From contig NZ_AKKE01000062.1 in assembly GCF_000281975.1 (NCBI RefSeq), forward strand, positions 1 through 64,000: a stretch of 64,000 bases of DNA. The letters run 5' to 3'. The notes below the pieces were generated by a model. That model was not told the origin of the DNA and searched no databases. It worked only from the letters and a program-made list of their open reading frames with translations. The position numbers and the translations under genes were made by a program. Of this stretch, positions 43,514 to 52,146 are shown one piece after another. Origin of the DNA: Novosphingobium sp. AP12. Its GTDB lineage: Bacteria > Pseudomonadota > Alphaproteobacteria > Sphingomonadales > Sphingomonadaceae. Positions within the stretch are counted from its first letter, which is position 1. Each line of letters starts with the position of its first letter.

Positions 43514-44578
43514 ATGAATCGACGTGACCCCAATGCCGGCAGCCGCCAGGCCGGTGGCTATCGCAGCGACGACAGCTCATGGGATTCGCCCCGTCAGGCC
43601 AACCAGTGGCAGGGAGACGTCAACCGCCAGACCGGCTCCGGCTGGGAAAACGACGAGAACGAGCGGACCGACCATTTCGGTCAGGGCCGTCAGTCCGAAG
43701 GCCGCTACATCGGTGACCTCCACGGCGAGAATGAAAGCGCCAGGCTGCGCCAGGACGATGCGGCGCGCGATCGTGGTTACCGTGGACGTGATCGCGGCGG
43801 CTTCGGTCAGCGCGGCTACAACGAACCCGTCTACGGCGACAGCGGCTATGGCCGCGGCGGCTCTGTAGAGCGGGGCTACCGCTTCTCGGGCTCGCAGGGT
43901 TCGCGCGGCGCCGAGTATCCGGCGCGCTCGTTCGACGCCAGCGGCGGCAGCGACTTCGGCAGCTTCACCAGCGAGGACTACGGCGGCCGTGATTCCTCCG
44001 CGCGCGAAAGCGCGGGCCTGAGCGGCGGCCTACACCCCAGCAACTCCTACCGCCCGAGCTACGGCCCCGGCAGTTGGTCGCGCGGCCGCGACGCGGACGA
44101 GGACCGCAGCTGGCGCGAATACGGCGAGCGCCGCGGCTTCCTGCAGCGCGCGGGGGACGAGGTCGCCAGCTGGTTCGGCGATGACGACGCCGCCCGCCGG
44201 CGCGAGGCCGACCACCGCGGACGCGGTCCCTCGGACTACACCCGCTCCGACGAGCGCATCCGCGAGGATATCAACGATGCCCTGACGCACGACTGGCGCG
44301 TCGATGCCAGCCATGTCCGGGTGCAGGTCAAGGACGGTGAAGTCACGCTCGAAGGCACGGTCGACAGCCGGCAGGACAAGCGCCGCGCGGAAGACGTGGC
44401 CGACGGCGTCAGCGGTGTCCGCCACGTGCAGAACAACCTCCGCCTCGCCAGCACCTCGAGCGACCGCACCACCGGCCGTTCGGGTCTGACGGTAGGGACG
44501 AGCACGCCCGGATATTCGCACACCGCGACCAGTGCGTCCTCCGCCGCCGCCAAGGACACCTCCGGCAGGGGTTCATGA
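43514..44578 (+). CDS. BON domain protein with long disordered N-terminus
   Basis: The ATG at 43514, preceded by AAGGAG, gives 354 aa. Residues 1 to about 240 are disordered and rich in Gly, Arg, Tyr, Ser and Asp (RGYRGRDRGGFGQRGYNEP). The motif DEVASWFGDDDAARRRE follows, and a BON domain (about 255-320: DERIREDINDALTHDWRVDA, VTLEGTVDSRQDKRRAEDVA). The tail is Ser/Thr-rich. There is no signal peptide, so a cytoplasmic or stress-related role is more likely than an outer-membrane one. A strong terminator follows. Confidence 0.88.
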   Translation: MNRRDPNAGSRQAGGYRSDDSSWDSPRQANQWQGDVNRQTGSGWENDENERTDHFGQGRQSEGRYIGDLHGENESARLRQDDAARDRGYRGRDRGGFGQRGYNEPVYGDSGYGRGGSVERGYRFSGSQGSRGAEYPARSFDASGGSDFGSFTSEDYGGRDSSARESAGLSGGLHPSNSYRPSYGPGSWSRGRDADEDRSWREYGERRGFLQRAGDEVASWFGDDDAARRREADHRGRGPSDYTRSDERIREDINDALTHDWRVDASHVRVQVKDGEVTLEGTVDSRQDKRRAEDVADGVSGVRHVQNNLRLASTSSDRTTGRSGLTVGTSTPGYSHTATSASSAAAKDTSGRGS

Positions 44579-44631
44579 CCGCTTAGGTGCAGTCTATGTC
44601 GGGTTCGGGTTTCAGCCGTGATCCGGCGTGG

Positions 44632-44658
44632 AAGGGGAGCCTGTGGGCTCCCCTTTTT
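44632..44658 (+). terminator. rho-independent terminator after the BON gene
   Basis: A 10-bp perfect stem (AAGGGGAGCC / GGCTCCCCTT) with a TGTG loop at 44632-44655 is followed by further T residues, 53 nt after the BON stop. The stem is symmetrical enough to act on the converging FGE gene as well. Confidence 0.85.
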
Positions 44659-44667
44659 CGTGCAAAA

Positions 44668-45645
44668 TCAGACGTTTCGTGTCACGCAGCGGAAGCCTAT
44701 GTGGGTGGTGGAGGTGTCGATCATCTCCGGATGCCGCGCTGCGGGTCGATAGCGCTGGCAGTAGTTCGCCGCACACAGGTGCGACCCTCCCTTGATGACC
44801 TTGCGCCCGATCCGCACCCCCGGTTGCGCCGGGTCGAAGCTGTCTTTGAGCTTGGCGCCGCGCGGGTTGCTCAACGCGCAGCAACCGCCGGATGGCTTTG
44901 AAATTGCAGGCTTTTCGCTCCACCAGTCGCGCGTCCATTCCCAGGTATTGCCGATCATGTCGACGAGCCCGTAGCCGTTCGCCAGGTACGTCCCGACCGG
45001 CGAAGTCCGCTCCCACCCGTCGAGCATCTGGTTGGCGAACGGGAACAATCCCTGCCAGTAGTTCGCCATCATCACCCCACCCGGCGCCAATTCGTCCCCC
45101 CAGGCATAATCTCTGCCCTCAAGCCCTCCCCGAGCGGCATATTCGAATTCCGCTTCGGTCGGCAGGTCTTTGCCCGCCCACTTCGCGTAAGCCTCAGCAT
45201 CGGCGTAGGCGACCTGCACGACAGGGTGCTCCCAGAGCCCCAGGCTTTCGATATCGCTGCCCACGCCCAGGGGCTGGCGCCAATAAGCACCGAACGTGAA
45301 ATTCCACCAGTTTCCGGGGTTTGTGGTGTCCACCGGTGCCGTAGTCTTGCCGAAAACAAGCGATCCGGCGCGGTCCATGCCGGCCAGCATGCCGGGATAA
45401 TCCTTGGGATCGGGCGCGACCTCGGCGACGGTGGTGTGGCCGGTAGCCTCGACGAAGGCCGCGAACTGGCGGTTGGTCACCGGGGTCCGGTCCATCCGGA
45501 AGGCATCGACCGAGACGCGGCGCAAGGGGGCTTCCTCGGGGTAGAACGTCTCCGAACCCATGGTGAAGGTGCCCGCCGGGATAACGACCATGTCGTCCAT
45601 TTCGGCCGGTTTGGCGCTATCGCGTCCGATGTCGATGCTCTCCAT
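44668..45645 (-). CDS. formylglycine-generating enzyme (SUMF1/FGE family)
   Basis: The protein (325 aa) starts in a typical FGE-sulfatase domain: VVIPAGTFTMGSETFYPEE, RTPVTNRQFAAFVEATGH, LPTEAEFEYAARGGLEGRDY and GNTWEWTRDWWS. The C-terminal block KGGSHLCAANYCQRYRPAAR contains C291 and C296, spaced like the two copper-binding catalytic cysteines of true FGE. It should therefore be an active oxidase converting a sulfatase cysteine to formylglycine, not one of the many cysteine-less relatives. No sulfatase is encoded in the window. Confidence 0.93.
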   Translation of the reverse strand: MESIDIGRDSAKPAEMDDMVVIPAGTFTMGSETFYPEEAPLRRVSVDAFRMDRTPVTNRQFAAFVEATGHTTVAEVAPDPKDYPGMLAGMDRAGSLVFGKTTAPVDTTNPGNWWNFTFGAYWRQPLGVGSDIESLGLWEHPVVQVAYADAEAYAKWAGKDLPTEAEFEYAARGGLEGRDYAWGDELAPGGVMMANYWQGLFPFANQMLDGWERTSPVGTYLANGYGLVDMIGNTWEWTRDWWSEKPAISKPSGGCCALSNPRGAKLKDSFDPAQPGVRIGRKVIKGGSHLCAANYCQRYRPAARHPEMIDTSTTHIGFRCVTRNV

Positions 45646-45799
45646 GCGATAAGGCCTTTCCTGCCTCGGGTTTGGCCTCTACCTAGAGCGCACGGCGGGG
45701 CAGGACAACCGCCGCGGACGGCACGCAACCAAGCGTCGCCAGAGAATTTTATCGCCGGGAAAAGTCTACCGCGCCAGCGGAGACCGTACTCTTCGCCAG

Positions 45800-47200
45800 A
45801 TGTCAGTGACTTACCGGGGGCTTATCGCGTTGCGCGGCTGGATACTCTTTCAGCATGAACTCGACCCGGCGATCCCGGAAGTGCCCGAGGTGTTCCGCTT
45901 CCAGGAGGCGGCCGGTGCGCTCGGGATAGAGCTGCACGTCTTCCAGCCGCACCGCTTCGAGATGGTGGTCGGCACCGGCAGCGACTGGGCGATGAAGTAC
46001 CAGGGCGTACCCGTGGAGCGCCCGGACTTCGTGATCTGCCGCACTGGCGCGGAGACCGATTACTTCACGCTCGCCCTGCTGCGCCACATCGAGCGGCGCG
46101 GTGTCCGGCTCGTCAACGGGCCCGAAACGATCGAGACCGTGTCCGACAAGCTGCACACGCTCCAGACGCTCAACCGCGCGGGTCTGCCGATCCCGCGCAC
46201 GATCCTGGGCACGTTCCCGATCGACGTCGACCTCGTCGAGCGTGAGCTAGGCTTCCCGGTGATCGTCAAGACGCTGAAAGGCACGCGCGGCGCCGGTGTC
46301 CTGAAATGCGAGGACCGCAGCCAGTTCGAGGATCTCGCCGGCCTTCTCGAAAGCGCCGAGGCCAAGGCCGACTTCATTCTCCAGCACTACGTGCGCGCCA
46401 GCCACGGCCGCGACGTGCGCGTGCTGGTGGTCGGCGGCCGGGTGGTCGCGGCGATGGAGCGGCGCTCGCTCACCGGCGGGTTCAAGTCCAACGTCTCGCT
46501 GGGCGGCGTCGGCGTTGCCTACAACCCGCCGCAGGAGATGGCCGAACTGGCGGTGCAGGCCGCCGACGTGCTCGAACTCGACATCACCGGCATCGACATC
46601 CTCTTCGACGAGGATGGTTACCGCATCTGCGAGGCCAATTCCGCGCCCGGCTTCCAGGGGCTAGAGCGTGCGACGGGCATGGACGTGCCGACCTCGATCC
46701 TCGAATGGGTGGTCGCCACGCAAGACGCCGTGCGCGAACGCGCGCCGCTCCCGGCCGAAAGCACGGCGCTTGCCGACATGGTGTTCGGCGGCCGTTCGGG
46801 CCTGCGCTCGCTGACCGATCGCAACACCGAGTTTCGCCGCTTCGCCAGTGCCGTGGGCCTGCGCATGATCGCCGCAGGCATCGGCGCGCTCGTGCAGGCG
46901 AGTTTCCCGCCGGTGCTGGTCGACCGCCGCAGCCCTACCGGCGTGGGCCTGCGCAGCCTGTTCGAAGGACGCATGGCGTCGGAACTCGCCGACCTCGACG
47001 ACCGCGCGCAGGAGCGCACCCTGCTGGTGGTGCTGACGGTGGCGCTCTGGGCCGCGGTGCTTCCGTGGCTGGCTGGCGCGGAAGCGATCGTGGGCGGCGT
47101 GCTCTCCATTCTGGCGCTCAGTTTCCCTGTGCTGTTCCTGCTGACCGCGCCCGCAGGCAGGTTCGGCAAGGTGCGGCGACGCAAGGGAGGCGGCGCATGA
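45800..47200 (+). CDS. RimK-family ATP-grasp ligase with C-terminal membrane extension
   Basis: Residues 1 to about 305 are a RimK-like alpha-L-glutamate ligase: SDKLHTLQTLNRAGLPIPRT, VIVKTLKGTRGAGVL (ATP-binding loop), SLTGGFKSNVSLGG and ITGIDILFDEDGYRICEANS (Mg-binding acidic/Asn site). A further 160 residues form an extension ending in two helices (LLVVLTVALWAAVLPWLAG and VGGVLSILALSFPVLFLL) and a basic tail. Usual RimK proteins are about 300 aa and soluble. It overlaps the TauE/SafE gene by 4 nt. The acceptor, ribosomal or otherwise, is unknown. Confidence 0.88.
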   Translation: MSVTYRGLIALRGWILFQHELDPAIPEVPEVFRFQEAAGALGIELHVFQPHRFEMVVGTGSDWAMKYQGVPVERPDFVICRTGAETDYFTLALLRHIERRGVRLVNGPETIETVSDKLHTLQTLNRAGLPIPRTILGTFPIDVDLVERELGFPVIVKTLKGTRGAGVLKCEDRSQFEDLAGLLESAEAKADFILQHYVRASHGRDVRVLVVGGRVVAAMERRSLTGGFKSNVSLGGVGVAYNPPQEMAELAVQAADVLELDITGIDILFDEDGYRICEANSAPGFQGLERATGMDVPTSILEWVVATQDAVRERAPLPAESTALADMVFGGRSGLRSLTDRNTEFRRFASAVGLRMIAAGIGALVQASFPPVLVDRRSPTGVGLRSLFEGRMASELADLDDRAQERTLLVVLTVALWAAVLPWLAGAEAIVGGVLSILALSFPVLFLLTAPAGRFGKVRRRKGGGA

Positions 47201-47985
47201 TCGACTTTTCGGCAATCCCCTGGGCCGAACTGGCGCCGTTCATCGTCGCGGGTTTCCTCGCGCAACTGGTCGACAGTGCGCTTGGCATGGCCTTCGGGGT
47301 CATCGCCAATTCGCTGCTCGTGGTGCTGGGGCTCCCGCCCGCGATGGCGTCATCGGTCACGCATGCGGTGGAAAGCTTTACCAGCGGAGTTTCGGGCATC
47401 TCCCATGCCCTGCAGCGCAACGTGGACTGGCCGCTGTTCGCGCGGCTGGTGATTCCCGGCATCGCCGGCGGGCTGGCCGGGGTCTGGGCGCTGACGCACC
47501 TACACCTGGGGTTCGTGCGGCCGGTAGTGCTGGTCTACCTGGCGGCAGTGGGCATCTACCTGATCTGGAGCGGGGCGCGGCGGGCGCAGGCCTACCGGCG
47601 CATGCGCATGGTCGGGCCGCTGGGGCTGGTCGCGGGCTTCCTCGATTCGTTCGGCGGCGCCTGGGGACCGGTCACCACCGGCAGTCTGATCGCGCAGGGG
47701 ATGACCCCCCGCATGGCAGTCGGCACCGTCAACGCGGCCGAGTTCTTCATCAGCGTCACGGTGCTTTCAGCCTTCATCGGCACCCTGGGGGTCCAGTTCT
47801 TCGCTATTGCCGCCAGTGGGCTCCTGGTCGGCGGCGTGATCGCTGCGCCCATCGGCGCGCTGGTGACGCGGCGCGCCAGCCCCCAGAACCTGACGCAATG
47901 GATCGGCGGCGTCATGGTCCTGCTCGCACTGTGGGGGCTGGTGTCGCTGACCTTCGCTCCGGTGCCGCTGCTGCCCCGGATGTGA
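47197..47985 (+). CDS. TauE/SafE family permease
   Basis: The protein (262 aa) has about eight predicted helices. Family motifs include FLAQLVDSALGMAFGVIANS near residue 20, VTHAVESFTSGVSGISH, and the second-half repeat GFLDSFGGAWGPVTTGSLIA. Members export sulfite, sulfonates or related organic anions; the substrate here is not defined. The ATG at 47197 overlaps the RimK-like stop (ATGA), which indicates a functional pair. It converges with the acyltransferase gene, one base apart. Confidence 0.93.
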   Translation: MIDFSAIPWAELAPFIVAGFLAQLVDSALGMAFGVIANSLLVVLGLPPAMASSVTHAVESFTSGVSGISHALQRNVDWPLFARLVIPGIAGGLAGVWALTHLHLGFVRPVVLVYLAAVGIYLIWSGARRAQAYRRMRMVGPLGLVAGFLDSFGGAWGPVTTGSLIAQGMTPRMAVGTVNAAEFFISVTVLSAFIGTLGVQFFAIAASGLLVGGVIAAPIGALVTRRASPQNLTQWIGGVMVLLALWGLVSLTFAPVPLLPRM

Positions 47986-47986
47986 C

Positions 47987-49099
47987 CTAGCGAGCGGCCT
48001 CCGGGACCGGTCGCGTCAGCCGCCCGCCGCTCAGCACCTTGGCCGCGCCGGGTGCGACCTTCAGGAGCAGCTGCGCAAGCGCCACCACCGCGCCCAGGAT
48101 CAGGAACGGCTGCGCGAGCAGATATAGCGGATAGAGCGGCGATCCCAGCTTGCCGGTGAGCTTGCCGATCAGCGGCCCGAACAGCCACAGCAGTATGAGG
48201 TGCGCGCAGAAGTAAAAGAACATGTACGGCTCGACCCGCTGGAGGACCGCAGACGCGCGGGTTCCCGCGATGGTCCAAGTCAGGCGCCACACGGCGAGCG
48301 AGGCGGCGATGCGCACCGTGAGGTCCAGCGCGGCCTCGCGCAGGGTGTCAAACGGGCGGACGTCACCCACCGTGACGTACAGGTGGATTGGCATCAGCAC
48401 GAGGAACGGCAGCGCCGCCAGCCACAGGGGTCGCTCCACGGCACGGTCGGCAAGGTTGGTGCGGCGCGCGATGATGCCGATGGTGAAGAACATCAGGATC
48501 GAGGCGCGCAGGATCACTGGCGGTCCGATGCCGAAGATGTGGGACAACCCGGAGGCGACCGCGACGGCGGCGAGCGCCCGCGTCGGCAGCCTCACCAGGA
48601 GCGGGGCGAGTACCATGCACAGGAACAGGTCGCGCAGGAACGGCATCTGCACGTTGATGTCGGGGGGATGGGTGAGGATCAGCACTTCCTCGAACACCCA
48701 GCGCACCGATTGCGGCATGGGCGCCGCGAGGCCAAGTTGCCACGCCGCGCCCGAGACGAGCACGATCGCCAGCAGGTTCCACAGCACCATGGGCAGCAGA
48801 ATCGTGCGAGCCTTGCGGCCAATGTGGCTGCGCCAGTCGCGCGTGCGGCTCGATCTGGCGACCAGCCAGCCCGAGATCAGCCCCAAGAGCGGCACTGCGC
48901 TGCGGCCGAACACTTCCATCAGTATCCAGCGCAGGACTTCCTGCGGCGTGCCCCGCGCCAGTTCGAGGCTGTATCCGTCGAGACCCGTCCATGCGTGGAC
49001 GTAGACGACCCCGGCGATGCAGACGACACGAGCGATTCTGATGGCATCGGACCGGCGCCTTGCTCGGTCTTCCGGGCTTTCGCTTATCGTTTCAGGCAA
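47987..49099 (-). CDS. integral membrane acyltransferase (acyltransferase 3 family)
   Basis: The protein (370 aa) has about ten predicted helices. The first carries RIARVVCIAGVVYVHAW, where the conserved His fits the H-containing motif of acyltransferase-3/OpgC proteins. RSAVPLLGLISGWLVARS and RKARTILLPMVLWNLLAIVL also fit. Such enzymes O-acylate glycans or lipids at the membrane. No polysaccharide gene is adjacent, so the acceptor is unknown. Confidence 0.88.
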   Translation of the reverse strand: MPETISESPEDRARRRSDAIRIARVVCIAGVVYVHAWTGLDGYSLELARGTPQEVLRWILMEVFGRSAVPLLGLISGWLVARSSRTRDWRSHIGRKARTILLPMVLWNLLAIVLVSGAAWQLGLAAPMPQSVRWVFEEVLILTHPPDINVQMPFLRDLFLCMVLAPLLVRLPTRALAAVAVASGLSHIFGIGPPVILRASILMFFTIGIIARRTNLADRAVERPLWLAALPFLVLMPIHLYVTVGDVRPFDTLREAALDLTVRIAASLAVWRLTWTIAGTRASAVLQRVEPYMFFYFCAHLILLWLFGPLIGKLTGKLGSPLYPLYLLAQPFLILGAVVALAQLLLKVAPGAAKVLSGGRLTRPVPEAAR

Positions 49100-49210
49100 G
49101 CAGCGTCCTGCTCATCGTGGTCCCTCGTCCGGTATTTATCCTTGGCAGAACCCGTAAGGGCGGCTGCGGTTGCGTCCATCGGTGGGCGACGGAAGGCTTC
49201 GCTTCCCCGC

Positions 49211-49951
49211 TCAGGCGTTGAGGCCGCCGTTGACACTGATGACCTGTCCGGTGATCCGCCGCGCACCCTCGCCGCACAGGAACAGGGCGAGCGGCGCGAT
49301 GTCCTCCGCGCGCGGCAGGCCGAGCCCGGCGCGGGTCGCCGCCTTGGCCATGCGTTCCGAGCCCATCCGCTTCGCGCTGTCGCTGCCCTCGACGTAGCTG
49401 GGCGAGATGACGTGGGTGCGGATGCCGTCGCGCGCGGCCTCCACCGCGAAGTTGCGGATGAAGCCGATCGTCCCCGCCCGCGCCGCGCCGATCAGCGTCT
49501 GGCGCGGCGCGGCGTAGATACCTGCGTCCGATACGAAAGCGATCAGCGTGCCGCCGTGCTGGGAGAGGAATGGATAGGCAGCGTGGGCAAGACGCTCGAT
49601 CCAGCCCACCGATACATTCAGGAAATCGCCGAAGACCTCGGGCGATGTGTCGGGGAGCAGGCCCGTGATGCCATGCGGCCCGGTGGCGGTGCAGTCCACC
49701 ACCGCATCGATCCGGCCGTACTGCTCGGCGACCTCGGCCACCAGCACCTCGGCCGCGTCGTCTTCCCACAGGTCAGCCACGAAGCCGTCGACCGGGCCGA
49801 GGTCCGCCATGTCGGTCACCGCGCGCTGCAGCTTGTCCGGATCGCGGCCGTGGAGGGCGACCGTCCAGCCCTCGGCCAGCGCGCCGCGCGCTATGGCGCT
49901 GCCGATCGACCCGGAGCCGCCGGCAATCAGGAGGACTTTCCGCTCAGTCAC
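49211..49951 (-). CDS. SDR-family protein lacking the catalytic Tyr/Lys
   Basis: The protein (246 aa) has the SDR Rossmann start KVLLIAGGSGSIGSAIARGA, VDGFVADLWE, VVDCTATGPHG and the C-terminal GQVISVNGGLNA, so the fold is clear. Where classical SDRs have YxxxK, it reads TLIGAARAGTIGF: Tyr is replaced by Ile and Lys by Arg. It is therefore probably not a conventional oxidoreductase and may bind cofactor only or use another mechanism. It overlaps dnaB by 8 nt and follows it on the same strand. Confidence 0.88.
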   Translation of the reverse strand: MTERKVLLIAGGSGSIGSAIARGALAEGWTVALHGRDPDKLQRAVTDMADLGPVDGFVADLWEDDAAEVLVAEVAEQYGRIDAVVDCTATGPHGITGLLPDTSPEVFGDFLNVSVGWIERLAHAAYPFLSQHGGTLIAFVSDAGIYAAPRQTLIGAARAGTIGFIRNFAVEAARDGIRTHVISPSYVEGSDSAKRMGSERMAKAATRAGLGLPRAEDIAPLALFLCGEGARRITGQVISVNGGLNA

Positions 49952-51470
49952 TCTCGAACGCGGAGCGCATGTCGTCGGGGGCGAGGTCGGAGAACTTGGT
50001 GATGCGCGCCTCGAAGCGCAGGCGGACCTTGCCGGTGGCGCCGTGGCGCTGCTTGGCGATGATGAGTTCGGACAGGCCGGTGACCTCCTCCATCTTCTGG
50101 CGCCAGGTTTCCCACTTGTCCTTGACGTCGGGGCCGTCCGTATCGCTGGGATATTTCGGCTCGGTCGCCTTCACGTAATAGTCTTCGCGGTAGACGAACC
50201 AGACCATGTCCGCGTCCTGCTCGATCGAGCCCGACTCGCGAAGGTCGGAGAGCATCGGGCGCTTGTCCTCGCGCTGCTCCACCGCACGCGAGAGCTGCGA
50301 GAGCGCGATCACCGGGACGCTCAGTTCCTTCGCCAAGGTCTTGAGGCCGCGCGAGATTTCCGAAATTTCGTTCACGCGGTTGTCCGTGGCGCGGCCCGAG
50401 CCGGTCAGGAGCTGCAAGTAGTCGATCACGACGAGGCCGATGTTGTGACGGCGCTTGAGGCGGCGTGCACGGGTGCGAAGGCCAGCGATCGTCAGGCCCG
50501 GCGTGTCGTCGATGTAAAGCGGCAGTTCGGCGAGGCGCTGGCTGGCGAAGGACAGCTGCTGGAAATCCTCGCGGCTGATCTTGCCCATGCGCAGCGCTTC
50601 GGAACTGATGTTGGACTGCTCAGCCAGGATACGCGTGGCTAGCTGGTCCGCGCTCATTTCGAGGCTGAAGAAGGCAACCGGGGCCCCTACCGACTTCTCC
50701 GGCGCCATGCCGTCGCGCTCGGTGTCGTCGACGTAGCGCTGGGCGGTGTTGAAGGCGATGTTGGTGACGAGCGAGGTCTTGCCCATGCCCGGACGACCCG
50801 CAAGGATGATGAGGTCGGAATCGTGCAGGCCGCCGATCTTCTGGTTGACCGAGGTCAGGCCCGTGGTCTTGCCCGAGATGTGGCCGCCCGAATTGAACGC
50901 TTTCTCGATTGCCATGATGGCGGTGCGGGTTGCGACGCCGAAGCTCTGCGCTTCGCTCTGCGTCGCCGCGCCTTCGGCCACCTTGTAGAGCGCGGCTTCG
51001 GCGCGTTCGATCTGCTCCTGCGGCTCCACCGATTCGGAGGTGTCCATCGCGCTTTCAACGAGGTTGCGGCCCACGGTGATGAGTTCGCGCAGCAGGGCCA
51101 GATCGTAGATCTGATCCGCCAGCTCGCGCGGGGCGAGCAGGCCCTGGCCGTCCGCCGTCAGCCGGGCGAGGTACGCGACGCCGCCCAGCGCCTTCAGCGC
51201 CTCGTCCGCCTCGAAATAGGGGCGCAGCGTGACAGGGGTGACCACCGCCTTGCGGTCGAGCAGCTGGAGAATGCGCTCGTAGATGCGGGTGTGGACGGGC
51301 TCGAAGAAGTGCTGGGGGCCGAGCTGGGTTTGCAGTTCCTCGATCACCCGGTTGTCGATGAGCACGGCGCCGAGGAACGCGGCTTCCGCCTCGACGTTCG
51401 CGGGCAGTGTGCGCACGGCAGGGCTTTGGGCGCCGTCATCGGCGCGGACGAGAACATTTTGCTGGGCCAT
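49944..51470 (-). CDS. dnaB: replicative DNA helicase
   Basis: DnaB unwinds DNA at the replication fork. The ATG at 51470 (MAQQNVLVRADD) gives 508 aa; the open frame extends further upstream but without conservation. The N-terminal domain begins RTLPANVEAEAAFLGAVL. The RecA-like domain has Walker A GRPGMGKTSLV, VAFFSLEMSADQLA, Walker B LVVIDYLQLL and SLSRAVEQR-type LSQLSRAVEQREDKRPML. An inserted loop (YVDDTERDGMAPEKSVGAP) between Walker A and the next strand is common in alphaproteobacterial DnaB. There is no sign of an intein. Confidence 0.97.
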   Translation of the reverse strand: MAQQNVLVRADDGAQSPAVRTLPANVEAEAAFLGAVLIDNRVIEELQTQLGPQHFFEPVHTRIYERILQLLDRKAVVTPVTLRPYFEADEALKALGGVAYLARLTADGQGLLAPRELADQIYDLALLRELITVGRNLVESAMDTSESVEPQEQIERAEAALYKVAEGAATQSEAQSFGVATRTAIMAIEKAFNSGGHISGKTTGLTSVNQKIGGLHDSDLIILAGRPGMGKTSLVTNIAFNTAQRYVDDTERDGMAPEKSVGAPVAFFSLEMSADQLATRILAEQSNISSEALRMGKISREDFQQLSFASQRLAELPLYIDDTPGLTIAGLRTRARRLKRRHNIGLVVIDYLQLLTGSGRATDNRVNEISEISRGLKTLAKELSVPVIALSQLSRAVEQREDKRPMLSDLRESGSIEQDADMVWFVYREDYYVKATEPKYPSDTDGPDVKDKWETWRQKMEEVTGLSELIIAKQRHGATGKVRLRFEARITKFSDLAPDDMRSAFESD

Positions 51471-51653
51471 AAGCGCCGCACAATGCTCCGCGGCGGCGAA
51501 TCGGACAAGCGGGGCAGGACGCGATTTTAATCCACAAGCTGTGGAAGGAGCGGGTGTGAGCGGCGGCGCCAAATCTGCCCATGGCAGATTTTCAACGAGT
51601 CTCCGAACCCCACTTGCCCGCTTATGCCGCAACCGCGTAAAGGCTCATCGATC

Positions 51654-52136
51654 ATGCCGGACCCGCGCATCTCCCACATCGAACTCGACGATGCGACCAT
51701 TCTGTGGCGCAACGCGGATATCGAGCAGGAGCGGCGCATCGCCATCTTCGACCTGATCGAGGATAACGTGTTCCGCCCGGTTCGCACGGCCGATGCCGGG
51801 CACGAGGGCCCGTACCGCCTGCGCCTGTCGGTCCGCGACGGCCGCCTTTCGCTGGAAATATCTGGCGAGGACGGCGCCGCGCTGGAGACGCTGGTGCTGG
51901 GCCTGGCCCGGTTCCGGCGGCCGATCCGCGAGTACTTCGCGATCTGCGAAAGCTATTACCAGGCGATTCGCAAGGCCACCGCCCAAGAGATCGAGACCAT
52001 CGACATGGCCCGGCGCGGTGTTCACAACGAGGCGGCCGAGATGCTGCTGGAGCGCCTGGAGGGCAAGATCGAGACCGACCACCCCACCGCGCGCCGGCTG
52101 TTCACGCTCATCTGCGTCCTTCACATTCGCGGCTGA
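51654..52136 (+). CDS. UPF0262 family protein
   Basis: The protein (160 aa) starts MPDPRISHIELDDATILWRN and contains RIAIFDLIEDNVFRPV, RFRRPIREYFAICESYYQAI and RRGVHNEAAEMLLERLEGKI, all characteristic of the alphaproteobacterial UPF0262 family. The function is unknown. The ATG at 51654 has AAAGG about 10 nt upstream. It is followed by the GH25-like gene after 10 nt and cdd, forming a short operon. Confidence 0.92.
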   Translation: MPDPRISHIELDDATILWRNADIEQERRIAIFDLIEDNVFRPVRTADAGHEGPYRLRLSVRDGRLSLEISGEDGAALETLVLGLARFRRPIREYFAICESYYQAIRKATAQEIETIDMARRGVHNEAAEMLLERLEGKIETDHPTARRLFTLICVLHIRG

Positions 52137-52146
52137 GGGCAGGACA

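Noticed and set aside
49185..49210. GGAAG/CTTCC hairpin after the SDR gene
   Set aside because: Only five base pairs and no U-tract, so not called a terminator.
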